Source: Synechococcus sp. M16.1 (GTDB lineage: Bacteria > Cyanobacteriota > Cyanobacteriia > PCC-6307 > Cyanobiaceae). Taken from it: 64,000 bases of DNA. Shown here piece by piece: positions 57,712 through 64,000 of the stretch. The position numbers were made by a program, and so were the translations under genes. Each line of letters starts with the position of its first letter. The first letter of the stretch is position 1. The DNA lies in the NCBI RefSeq assembly GCF_014279895.1, contig NZ_CP047954.1, forward strand, positions 434,001 through 498,000, written 5' to 3'. The notes below the pieces were generated by a model that was given only the letters and a program-made list of their open reading frames with translations, ran no database searches and was not told the DNA's origin.

Positions 57712-58989
57712 TCATTCTGGCTGGAGTCGCTCGCGGCCGACGTAGGGCACCAGCGCTTTGGGCAGCAGGACGCTGCCGTCGGGCTGTTGGCCGTTTTCCA
57801 ACAGGGCCGCCATGGTTCTGCCGACGGCCAGGCCACTGCCATTCAGGGTGTGAACCAACTTTGTGGCCTTGCCTTCCTTGGTGCGGATGGAGGACCGTCG
57901 CGCCTGGAAATCGCCACAGACGCTGCAACTGGAGATTTCCCGGTAAGCCCCCGCCCCCGGCAGCCACACCTCAAGGTCGTAGGTCCGGCGGGCGGAAAAG
58001 CCGAGGTCGGCGGTGCAGAGGTCCAAGACCCGATAGGGCAGCTCCAGCGCCTGAAGCACGGCCTCTGCATCGGCCGTGATCTGTTGGTGCGCCTCTTCGG
58101 AGTGATCGGGGTGCACAAACCAGTACAGCTCCACCTTGTTGAATTGGTGCAGGCGGATCAGGCCACGGGTGTCGCGGCCATAGCTGCCGGCCTCACGGCG
58201 GAAGCAGGGGCTGTAGGCGGCGTAGCGAAGGGGCAGTTGATCTGCCGGGATGATTTCGTCCCGGTGCAGGGAGGTCACGGGCACCTCAGCGGTCGGTGTC
58301 AGCCAGAGGTCGTCCTCCGCGCAACGGAAGCTTTCCTCAGCGAACTTGGGTAGTTGTCCTGATCCGGTGAGGCTGGCGCTGTTCACCAGCACAGGGGGCA
58401 GCACCTCGCGGTAGCCCTTGCTCGTGTGGAGGTCGAGCATGAAATTGATCAGGCCACGCTCCAGGCGTGCCCCCTGGCCCATCAACGTGACAAAACGGCT
58501 CTGCGCAATGCGGACGGAGCGTTCGGTGTCGAACAGCTGTAACCGCTCAGCGATCTGCCAGTGCTCGTCGAGGCTGTCATCAACCCGGGGGGTACCCCAG
58601 CGGCGCACTTCAACGTTGTCGTCTTCGCTGCGCCCATCAGGACAGGCCTCTGAGGGGAGGTTGGGGAACCCCAGCAGCTGCTGCTTGAGCTCACTGGAGA
58701 GCTGCTTTTCTTCTTCCTCCAGCACCGCCACCTTCTGCTTGATGGCATTGCCCTGTTGGCGGAGTTCGGCGACCTCGTCGCCTTTGGGATCAGCGCCCGA
58801 CTTGATGCGTTGGCCGACTTCCTTTCCGATCCGGTTTCCTTCCGCCCGCAGGTTGCTGCGTTGTTGCTCCAGATCGCGCTGCTTCTGAGCAATCAACTGC
58901 AGTTTGGTGAGATCAACAGCCTTACCTCGACGCCCCAGTTGCTGGGCGATCGTTTCGGGGTTGTCACGCACAAGGCGCTGATCGAGCAC
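57712..58989 (-). CDS. serS: Seryl-tRNA synthetase
   Basis: A 425-residue class II synthetase. An N-terminal coiled-coil arm at about residues 30-105 (QKQRDLEQQRSNLRAEGNRI) contacts the long arm of tRNA-Ser. The catalytic core has TPTAEVPVTSLHRDE, SPCFRREAGSYGRDTRGLIR (motif 2) and NGSGLAVGRTMAALLEN (motif 3). Full family length. Confidence 0.98.
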   Translation of the reverse strand: MLDQRLVRDNPETIAQQLGRRGKAVDLTKLQLIAQKQRDLEQQRSNLRAEGNRIGKEVGQRIKSGADPKGDEVAELRQQGNAIKQKVAVLEEEEKQLSSELKQQLLGFPNLPSEACPDGRSEDDNVEVRRWGTPRVDDSLDEHWQIAERLQLFDTERSVRIAQSRFVTLMGQGARLERGLINFMLDLHTSKGYREVLPPVLVNSASLTGSGQLPKFAEESFRCAEDDLWLTPTAEVPVTSLHRDEIIPADQLPLRYAAYSPCFRREAGSYGRDTRGLIRLHQFNKVELYWFVHPDHSEEAHQQITADAEAVLQALELPYRVLDLCTADLGFSARRTYDLEVWLPGAGAYREISSCSVCGDFQARRSSIRTKEGKATKLVHTLNGSGLAVGRTMAALLENGQQPDGSVLLPKALVPYVGRERLQPE

Positions 58990-59031
58990 GGTTTCAGGGG
59001 CGTCAGCGCCGGCAGCCTATGGCAGTCCGTT

Positions 59032-59193
59032 TCAGAGCACCTGGCCGACCATCACCGCCGCGATGCCCGAGAACAGGGTGATGCCAAGGGCGGTGAGGGG
59101 GCTTTGCCCCTGGGCGACGGCCATGGTCGTGATCACACCGGCACCAAGGCAGGCCACGCAGAGCTGAGTGGCGATGTCGTTGCGGCTCTCCAC
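59032..59193 (-). CDS. Small membrane protein, unnamed
   Basis: A 53-residue protein from GTG 59193 (MESRNDIATQLCVACLGAG to MVGQVL), with two likely membrane helices (CVACLGAGVITTMAVA and ALGITLFSGIAAVMV) around a short polar turn. It sits between ycf46 and serS on the same strand. Hydrophobic and protein-like, so probably a real cyanobacterial membrane protein. Function unknown. Confidence 0.65.
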   Translation of the reverse strand: MESRNDIATQLCVACLGAGVITTMAVAQGQSPLTALGITLFSGIAAVMVGQVL

Positions 59194-59271
59194 GTTGGTC
59201 CTGCTGTTGTTGGGACCGTAGAAAGCGCGCCGGCCAGCGCCTTCCTCAAGGCGGGCGTTCGTTACGCCGCG

Positions 59272-60762
59272 TCAGGCTTCGTTACCTGCAGCAACAGAGG
59301 CGGGGCGGGCACGGCCGCCGTCAGCCCACAGTTTCAGCCGCTCGAGTTGTTCGCTGGCGGTGCGGGAGAGGGGGATGAGCTGGGAGGCCGCTCCAATCAG
59401 ATCAGGCTCCGTCAACTCACGGTTGTCGGCAAAGGCCAGGTGCATCGCTTCGATCACGGTCTGCTCCAGCTCGGCACCTGAGAAGCCCTCACTGCGGCTT
59501 ACCACCGTCTCCAGGGGAAGCTTCAGCCCCGGTCGTCTCCGTTCCAGATGCAGCTCAAGAATGCTGCGGCGCTCAGCGCTGCTGGGCAGATCGAGCATGA
59601 AGATCTCATCGAAACGTCCCTTTCGCAGCAGCTCCGGTGGCAGCTTCTCAACGCCGTTGGCGGTGGCCACCACGAACACCGGTGACTGTTTCTCCGCCAT
59701 CCAGGTGAGCACGTTGGCCAGAACCCGCTGGGTTGTGCCGCCGTCACTGCGGCCATCCCCGCCGAAGCCCTTGTCGATCTCATCGATCCAGAGCACGCAG
59801 GGTGCCATGGCTTCAGCCCGTTGAATCATCTCGCGAGTGCGTGCCTCGCTGGCCCCCACCAGACCCGCGAACAGCCGCCCCACATCCAGCCGCAACAGGG
59901 GCATCGACCAACTGCAGGCGATGGCCTTGGCCGTGAGGGATTTGCCGGTGCCTTGAGGGCCCACGAGCAGGACGCCACGGGGCAGAGGCAGTCCGAAACG
60001 CCGTGCATCTTCCGAGAAGGCCCGGTGCCGCTGGTTCAGCCAGGTCTTGAGACCATCGAGGCCACCGATGGCTTCGGTTCCCGCATCGCTGCGACAGAAC
60101 TCCAGTACCTCACTGCGGGCAATCGTTTGACGTTTTTCGTCCAGAACGTCCTGCAGATCCTCAGATCCCAACTGGCCGCGGCGGGCCAGGGCCCGGGCAG
60201 CCACCTGGCGAACACGCATCTCGCTGAGCCCGCTGCAGGCCTGAGCCAATTCATCCAGGACAGGAGCTGGCAGGGGGGTGCCGCTGCTGGTGCCGATGCT
60301 GCTGATCAGCCGGCGCAGGTCGTCGCTGTCGGGAAGGGGGAGATCGAGAAGCGTGAGGCTTTCTTCCAGATCGCCGGGGGGTGTCCATTGCCCGCAGCAC
60401 AACACCAGGGTGTGCGGGGTGCTGCGCAGGGATGCTTCGAGATTGCGCAGCATCCGGGCAACGCCCGGGTCATCGCAGAAACGATGAAAATCCTTGGCGA
60501 GCAGAAGGGTTGGGCTGCCAGCATCCCGTTGCTGAAGCCACTGCAGCATGGCCATCGGTTGACGGCTCCCCTGGCCATCGGAATTCACCGGCCCGCTGAT
60601 GCCATCGATGAAATTCCAGCAGACCAGCTGGCGTGCAAGCCGCTGAGCAGCCTCTCCCAGCAGGCTCTCCACCCGGGCTTCCTCATTGCTCCGCACCCAG
60701 ATCAGGGGTGTGCGCGCCCGTACCAGAAGGTCGATCTGATGTCCCCAGGTGGCACTGCTCAT
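59272..60762 (-). CDS. ycf46: AAA+ ATPase, Ycf46 family
   Basis: A 496-residue AAA+ protein. An N-terminal domain (residues 1-230) of the Ycf46 type is followed by the AAA module with Walker A VGPQGTGKS at 267-275, Walker B VLWIDEID, and arginine-finger block LLRKGRFDEIF. Ycf46 is found in plastids and cyanobacteria and has been linked to photosynthesis and inorganic-carbon use. It overlaps the DUF177 gene by 4 bp, and so belongs to the chain rpmH-rnpA-PH-yidC-DUF177-ycf46. Confidence 0.92.
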   Translation of the reverse strand: MSSATWGHQIDLLVRARTPLIWVRSNEEARVESLLGEAAQRLARQLVCWNFIDGISGPVNSDGQGSRQPMAMLQWLQQRDAGSPTLLLAKDFHRFCDDPGVARMLRNLEASLRSTPHTLVLCCGQWTPPGDLEESLTLLDLPLPDSDDLRRLISSIGTSSGTPLPAPVLDELAQACSGLSEMRVRQVAARALARRGQLGSEDLQDVLDEKRQTIARSEVLEFCRSDAGTEAIGGLDGLKTWLNQRHRAFSEDARRFGLPLPRGVLLVGPQGTGKSLTAKAIACSWSMPLLRLDVGRLFAGLVGASEARTREMIQRAEAMAPCVLWIDEIDKGFGGDGRSDGGTTQRVLANVLTWMAEKQSPVFVVATANGVEKLPPELLRKGRFDEIFMLDLPSSAERRSILELHLERRRPGLKLPLETVVSRSEGFSGAELEQTVIEAMHLAFADNRELTEPDLIGAASQLIPLSRTASEQLERLKLWADGGRARPASVAAGNEA

Positions 60763-61295
60763 GGCTGATCGATCTGCTGCTGAAGCTGCTGCAGGGCCTG
60801 CCAGCGGGGATCCACAGCCTTTGTCTTGGTGTCTGGGATCACGGGCTGCTGCTGGAGGCCTGGTGGGCCTGGGCAGTGGTCACCGCAATGATTGACAACC
60901 GGCAACAGCAGGTTGAGCTGTTCGAAGGCCCATTGCTGGGGGTCAAATTGACCGCGTGGATCGAGAACATCCACCAGCCCTTCCATCTCGGCCACCTCTC
61001 CGGAAAGCTCCAGCTCGTCGGCCGTCGGTTGCTCGTCTCCCAGCCAGATCAGCTCGGAAGGCGTGCAGCTGAGCTTCTGATTGAACTGATTCAGGCAGCG
61101 ATCGCAGCAGAGCGTGACGATCGTGTTGAGTCTCCCCTCAACCGCCAAGACGTTGCCGCGGTGCTCTGCGGAAACATGGCCTCGCACTGGTGTGAGTGAG
61201 GGGAGCTCATCGAGCTCACCCTCAACCTCCCAGACTTTCGCGGTGCCGAGGGCCCGGAGCTCCTGGAGGGGAACAGGCTCCAGTGCCTCGATCAC
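60759..61295 (-). CDS. YceD/DUF177 family protein
   Basis: A 178-residue soluble protein. [16 protein letters not shown] carries the DUF177 cysteine pair, and a second pair NHCGDHC appears near residue 140, a possible metal site. In many bacteria DUF177 precedes rpmF and is linked to 23S rRNA or ribosome assembly. Here it overlaps yidC by 4 bp at its start and ycf46 by 4 bp at its end, an unusual partner set. Confidence 0.9.
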   Translation of the reverse strand: MIEALEPVPLQELRALGTAKVWEVEGELDELPSLTPVRGHVSAEHRGNVLAVEGRLNTIVTLCCDRCLNQFNQKLSCTPSELIWLGDEQPTADELELSGEVAEMEGLVDVLDPRGQFDPQQWAFEQLNLLLPVVNHCGDHCPGPPGLQQQPVIPDTKTKAVDPRWQALQQLQQQIDQP

Positions 61296-62422
61296 TTGCC
61301 CTTCGGTTCAAAGGGCAGGCGTGAGCCGCCTGAGGTGGCAGAGACCGTCACTGTTTTCTGGGCCAATTGCTGATCCAGAATTTTCTGCAGGTTGTCGGGC
61401 AGTGCCTCTTTGGTGAGGATGAAGGTCTGCAGGCCTTGGAAGATGTTGGCGATCAGCATGTAGAGCAGAACGCCGGCGGGGAGTGGGAAGAACAAGAACA
61501 TCCCCGTGATCATCACCGGAGTGATTTTGTTGGCCGTGGCCTGCTGAGGGTTGGCAGGCATGCCCATGCCCGAAAGCAGTTGGGAGATGAACAGGGTGAT
61601 GCCGAAGCCGGCAACGAGAATGGCGATGTCCCAGTTGATGGCACCGTCGGCATAGAAGCCAACCTGGCCCAGGGCTTTGATGAACAGGAAGCCGCTACGG
61701 GCTGCCAGGCCCGGAATCTTCGCTTCAACGGTGGCGTCACCGGAGGCGAGGGCCGTGATCGTGCCGTCCTCACTGACGCTGACGATGTCATCACCTTTGG
61801 TCACTGCCCAGGTGGGGGAGAAGCGTCCAGGGTTCTCAACATCCGTGAGCACGTCGCTGAAGGCGCGGCCGTCCTTCGTATGAAGGTTCACGGTGGCGCT
61901 GTCGCCAACGCCGATCTTGGTGCCCCGCGGCAGGCTGGCGATCACCGGCACGTGGTCGGTTTCGCCGATGAAGATGGAATGGCTGGCGCTGTTGAAGGGT
62001 TTGGGTTCAACGGCAGCGATCTGGTCGGCCGGCAACACCTTCATGTTCAAGGTGTAAGGGACATCGGCGAACGGTGATCCCCGCAGGGTTGCAAACAGTG
62101 CAAACAGGATCGGCATCTGCACCAGCAGCGGCAGGCATCCCGCCAGGGGGCTGCCGAATTCCTTCATCACATTGCCCAGCTCCTCCTGCTGTTTCTGAGG
62201 ATTGTTGGCATACCGGCTTTTGATCTCAGCCTGACGTTTCTGAATCACCGGTTGGGCGATGCGCATGCGCCGAGCGCTGCGAATCGATCCTGCGCTCAGG
62301 GGGTAGAGCGCGATCCGTATCACGAGGGTGAGGGCGACGATGGCCAGGCCATAGCTCGGAACCAACCCATAGAAGAAGTCCAGGATTGGAATCAGCAGGT
62401 TGTCGGAGATGTATCCGATCAC
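61292..62422 (-). CDS. yidC: Membrane protein insertase YidC
   Basis: A 376-residue Oxa1/YidC insertase. Membrane segments near the start ([21 protein letters not shown]), the conserved arginine region with positive loop, a large non-membrane insertion at about 130-240, and the C-terminal helices ([31 protein letters not shown]). In cyanobacteria it inserts proteins such as D1 into the thylakoid. In one run with rnpA and rpmH as in most bacteria. Confidence 0.95.
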   Translation of the reverse strand: MIGYISDNLLIPILDFFYGLVPSYGLAIVALTLVIRIALYPLSAGSIRSARRMRIAQPVIQKRQAEIKSRYANNPQKQQEELGNVMKEFGSPLAGCLPLLVQMPILFALFATLRGSPFADVPYTLNMKVLPADQIAAVEPKPFNSASHSIFIGETDHVPVIASLPRGTKIGVGDSATVNLHTKDGRAFSDVLTDVENPGRFSPTWAVTKGDDIVSVSEDGTITALASGDATVEAKIPGLAARSGFLFIKALGQVGFYADGAINWDIAILVAGFGITLFISQLLSGMGMPANPQQATANKITPVMITGMFLFFPLPAGVLLYMLIANIFQGLQTFILTKEALPDNLQKILDQQLAQKTVTVSATSGGSRLPFEPKGK

Positions 62423-62478
62423 GTTGAAGAAACGGGGGGGCGGGACGTTGTGAGGCCAGTGTGCATGAACAGCTGCAC

Positions 62479-62886
62479 TCAGGCGGCGAAACCTTCAGTG
62501 GTTTTCTCTTGGGCTTTGGCCGCACGGCTGCTGATGCGTTCGAGGATGTAGGCCTCAACTTCCCGGAATCGGGGCATCGAGCGCAGTTCGAGCCTGGCGC
62601 CGTCCTTGAGCACCAACACCATGTCTCCCCAGGCACCGAAGCCCCGGGGCACGGTGCGCACTTCGCTGATCTGTGAATACACAACCTGGGTTTTGTCTTT
62701 GCCCATCCAGCCCCCCGTCACCGAGATGCGGCGACTGGTGATGTGGAAGCGCAGCCAAAGGGCCCGAACAACGGCTCCGATGGTGAAGGGAAGGCCGATC
62801 AGGGTGAAGCCAAGCAGGATGTTGAAGATCAGATCCCCGCGGGCTGGTCCACCGTCGTAGTGGACATCTTCCTGAATGCTGGTCAT
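62479..62886 (-). CDS. PH-domain membrane protein
   Basis: A 135-residue protein with one or two membrane segments ([21 protein letters not shown]) and a bacterial PH domain of the DUF304/YdbT type ([20 protein letters not shown]). It overlaps the rnpA stop by 4 bp (ATGA at 62883-62886), and the ATG at 62886 fits that coupling. Conserved in this place in cyanobacteria; role unknown. Confidence 0.85.
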   Translation of the reverse strand: MTSIQEDVHYDGGPARGDLIFNILLGFTLIGLPFTIGAVVRALWLRFHITSRRISVTGGWMGKDKTQVVYSQISEVRTVPRGFGAWGDMVLVLKDGARLELRSMPRFREVEAYILERISSRAAKAQEKTTEGFAA

Positions 62887-63269
62887 GGATCCAGTCCGGC
62901 GCTTCTGAGAAGACTGTCGCATTCTTCGAGCAACTGTGTGGGTTCGGCTTCCGCGGCTTCCGGGCGAAGGCTGATCAGCAACCACCGGCCCGCCAGATCG
63001 TTTCGTTGTTCAAAACGTCGACGCAGGTGGTCATGCAGAAGCCGCCTGAGCCGGTTCCGCTTGACGGAACGCTTGCTCACTTTGTTGCTGATCACAAGGG
63101 CGCAGCGGCAGGTTCTTTCCTGGATGCCCCGCAACTCCCGGCGAAGCAAGTTGGAATCACCTGCAGCGACGCGCAGAACCATCAAGGTTCCGTGTTGGCG
63201 CTTGGAGGACCGGTGCAAACGGTTGAAGCATCGATGCCCGCGCAATCGCATGGAGGCGGGAAGGACCAT
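62883..63269 (-). CDS. rnpA: Ribonuclease P protein component
   Basis: A 128-residue basic protein that helps RNase P RNA trim tRNA 5' ends. The RNR motif is KRSVKRNRLRRLL. ATG 63269 (MVLPASMRLRGHRCF) is chosen; a later ATG in the same frame (MRLRGHRCF) may be the true start. Follows rpmH as in most bacteria. Confidence 0.95.
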   Translation of the reverse strand: MVLPASMRLRGHRCFNRLHRSSKRQHGTLMVLRVAAGDSNLLRRELRGIQERTCRCALVISNKVSKRSVKRNRLRRLLHDHLRRRFEQRNDLAGRWLLISLRPEAAEAEPTQLLEECDSLLRSAGLDP

Positions 63270-63330
63270 CAACCAATTCTGTTTGGGGATGCCGAGGCTG
63301 GGGTGAATTCTCTGAATTCACCCCACACCA

Positions 63331-63468
63331 TCAAGCGGCGAGGCGGGCGCGGCCGCGCTTGCGGCGCGTGCGGATCACACGACGGCCGGTGTGGGAGCGC
63401 ATCCGTACACGGAAACCCGAGACGCGCTTCCTCTTGCGGTTTGTTCCCCCGAGGGTGCGCTTGGTCAT
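63331..63468 (-). CDS. rpmH: 50S ribosomal protein bL34
   Basis: A 45-residue, very basic protein ([20 protein letters not shown] then [18 protein letters not shown]), the standard L34. First gene of the rpmH-rnpA-PH-yidC chain. Confidence 0.97.
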
Positions 63469-63514
63469 GGACGTCTCCTGGCTACCGGCCGATCTGAATC
63501 TGGGATTTTATCAG

Positions 63515-64000
63515 TCAGTCCACATCGATCAGCCAGCTGCCGCGGTAGCCGGACATCGGCACATCGCCGGGGGCCTGCACCAGGGCGTTGAACTGATACA
63601 TGCGCTCCCCCTGGGGGTTGAACAGCTTGATGTGAAGCGAGTAGTCCCCGTCTGAAGGCAGCGGCGTGTCGGGGAAGACCACGATTTCTGTTTGGTCTTT
63701 GTTGACCTCAATCACCGCCGGGATCTCTTCGAGACACTTGCTGCGGCTCATCATGCTGCCAACGCTGGTGCGGCAAATGCGCATGCGGTGGGGCTTGAGC
63801 TTGGAGTCGAAGTAGTCCGGAACGGTGACGGTGAGTTTGAGAATCGCGGTCTTGCGGTCCTTTTTGCGCAGGGTGAGGTACCACTCCGAGCGGTCGTTTT
63901 CGATGCTGGAGGTTTGGTAGTAGTACAGCTTCCGGTAGTCCCGGTCGTTGTCCCAGCGGAATTCCATCAGCCCCGGTGTGCCCTGGGCGTGGGCGATCTG
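63515..64000 (-). CDS. DUF2808 family protein (partial, 5' end outside window)
   Basis: The minus-strand frame runs to the right edge without a start, so the N-terminus (expected signal peptide) is missing. The visible part includes GLMEFRWDNDRDYRKLYYYQ, KLKPHRMRICR, RSKCLEEIPAVIEV, YQFNALVQAPGDVPMSGY and GSWLIDVD, all typical DUF2808 blocks. The family is exported in cyanobacteria; function unknown. A methionine at 63967 would be a false start. Confidence 0.88.
   Translation of the reverse strand, partial: QIAHAQGTPGLMEFRWDNDRDYRKLYYYQTSSIENDRSEWYLTLRKKDRKTAILKLTVTVPDYFDSKLKPHRMRICRTSVGSMMSRSKCLEEIPAVIEVNKDQTEIVVFPDTPLPSDGDYSLHIKLFNPQGERMYQFNALVQAPGDVPMSGYRGSWLIDVD

Overview
The window reads as chromosome of a marine picocyanobacterium, most likely a marine Synechococcus (inference from content; no database was searched). 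Supporting signs are cytochrome b6f genes petBD, psaE, a psbA encoding the E130 (D1:2) form of D1, a short CP12, a BicA-type bicarbonate transporter, a full rRNA operon with tRNA-Ile and tRNA-Ala in the spacer, and many small cyanobacteria-type proteins (DUF2301, DUF2808, DUF3288, DUF3303). Coding density is high, GC is high, and GTG/TTG starts are common.

Layout. 1-5 kb: an HD-domain phosphohydrolase and a CtpA-type protease on the minus strand, divergent from petB-petD, then a GH100 neutral invertase. 5-11 kb: rRNA promoter and long leader, 16S, tRNA-Ile(GAT), tRNA-Ala(TGC), 23S, 5S and a terminator. 11-14.6 kb: methionine salvage genes mtnC-mtnB divergent from mtnA, then mutM and psaE. 14.6-26 kb: a conserved unknown protein, recQ (apparently with a non-standard start), a LysM protein, an aldehyde dehydrogenase, and a carbohydrate block in which two GH13 enzymes (TreS-like and a neopullulanase-like one) flank glpK-glpD. 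26-39 kb: tRNA-Thr and tRNA-Tyr, aroQ-miaE, a thioredoxin-like gene with bicA, dnaJ, hemB, a VOC protein, mutS2, a MalK/GgtA-type ATPase, obgE and cp12. 37-45 kb: an ABC-F/DUF2301/GST chain, an aspartoacylase-like gene, psbA, a PMP3 protein, and a DUF389 membrane protein whose 3' part is broken by two frameshifts and a stop.

45-51 kb is the least ordinary stretch: a prohibitin-like gene followed by about a dozen very small, mostly uncharacterised genes, structured intergenic DNA (a three-hairpin leader, a locus bounded by opposing terminators with a 16-bp direct repeat) and a tRNA-Arg. 51-64 kb is compact housekeeping: an HTH protein, a LapA-like protein, rsmI, cysQ, pnp, rpsN, a site-2 protease, serS, and an overlapping chain rpmH-rnpA-PH domain-yidC-DUF177-ycf46. 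The window ends inside a DUF2808 gene.

Together the window covers electron transport (petBD, psaE, psbA), its assembly and repair (ctpA-like protease, yidC, ycf46), carbon uptake and Calvin-cycle control (bicA, cp12), storage-sugar and glycerol metabolism, and RNA processing and translation (rRNA operon, pnp, rnpA, rsmI, serS, miaE, rpsN, rpmH). No complete unknown defence or mobile system was found. The most interesting points are the recQ start, the decaying DUF389 gene, the structured leader at 48.2 kb, the noncoding locus at 46.6-46.9 kb and the thioredoxin-bicA pair.
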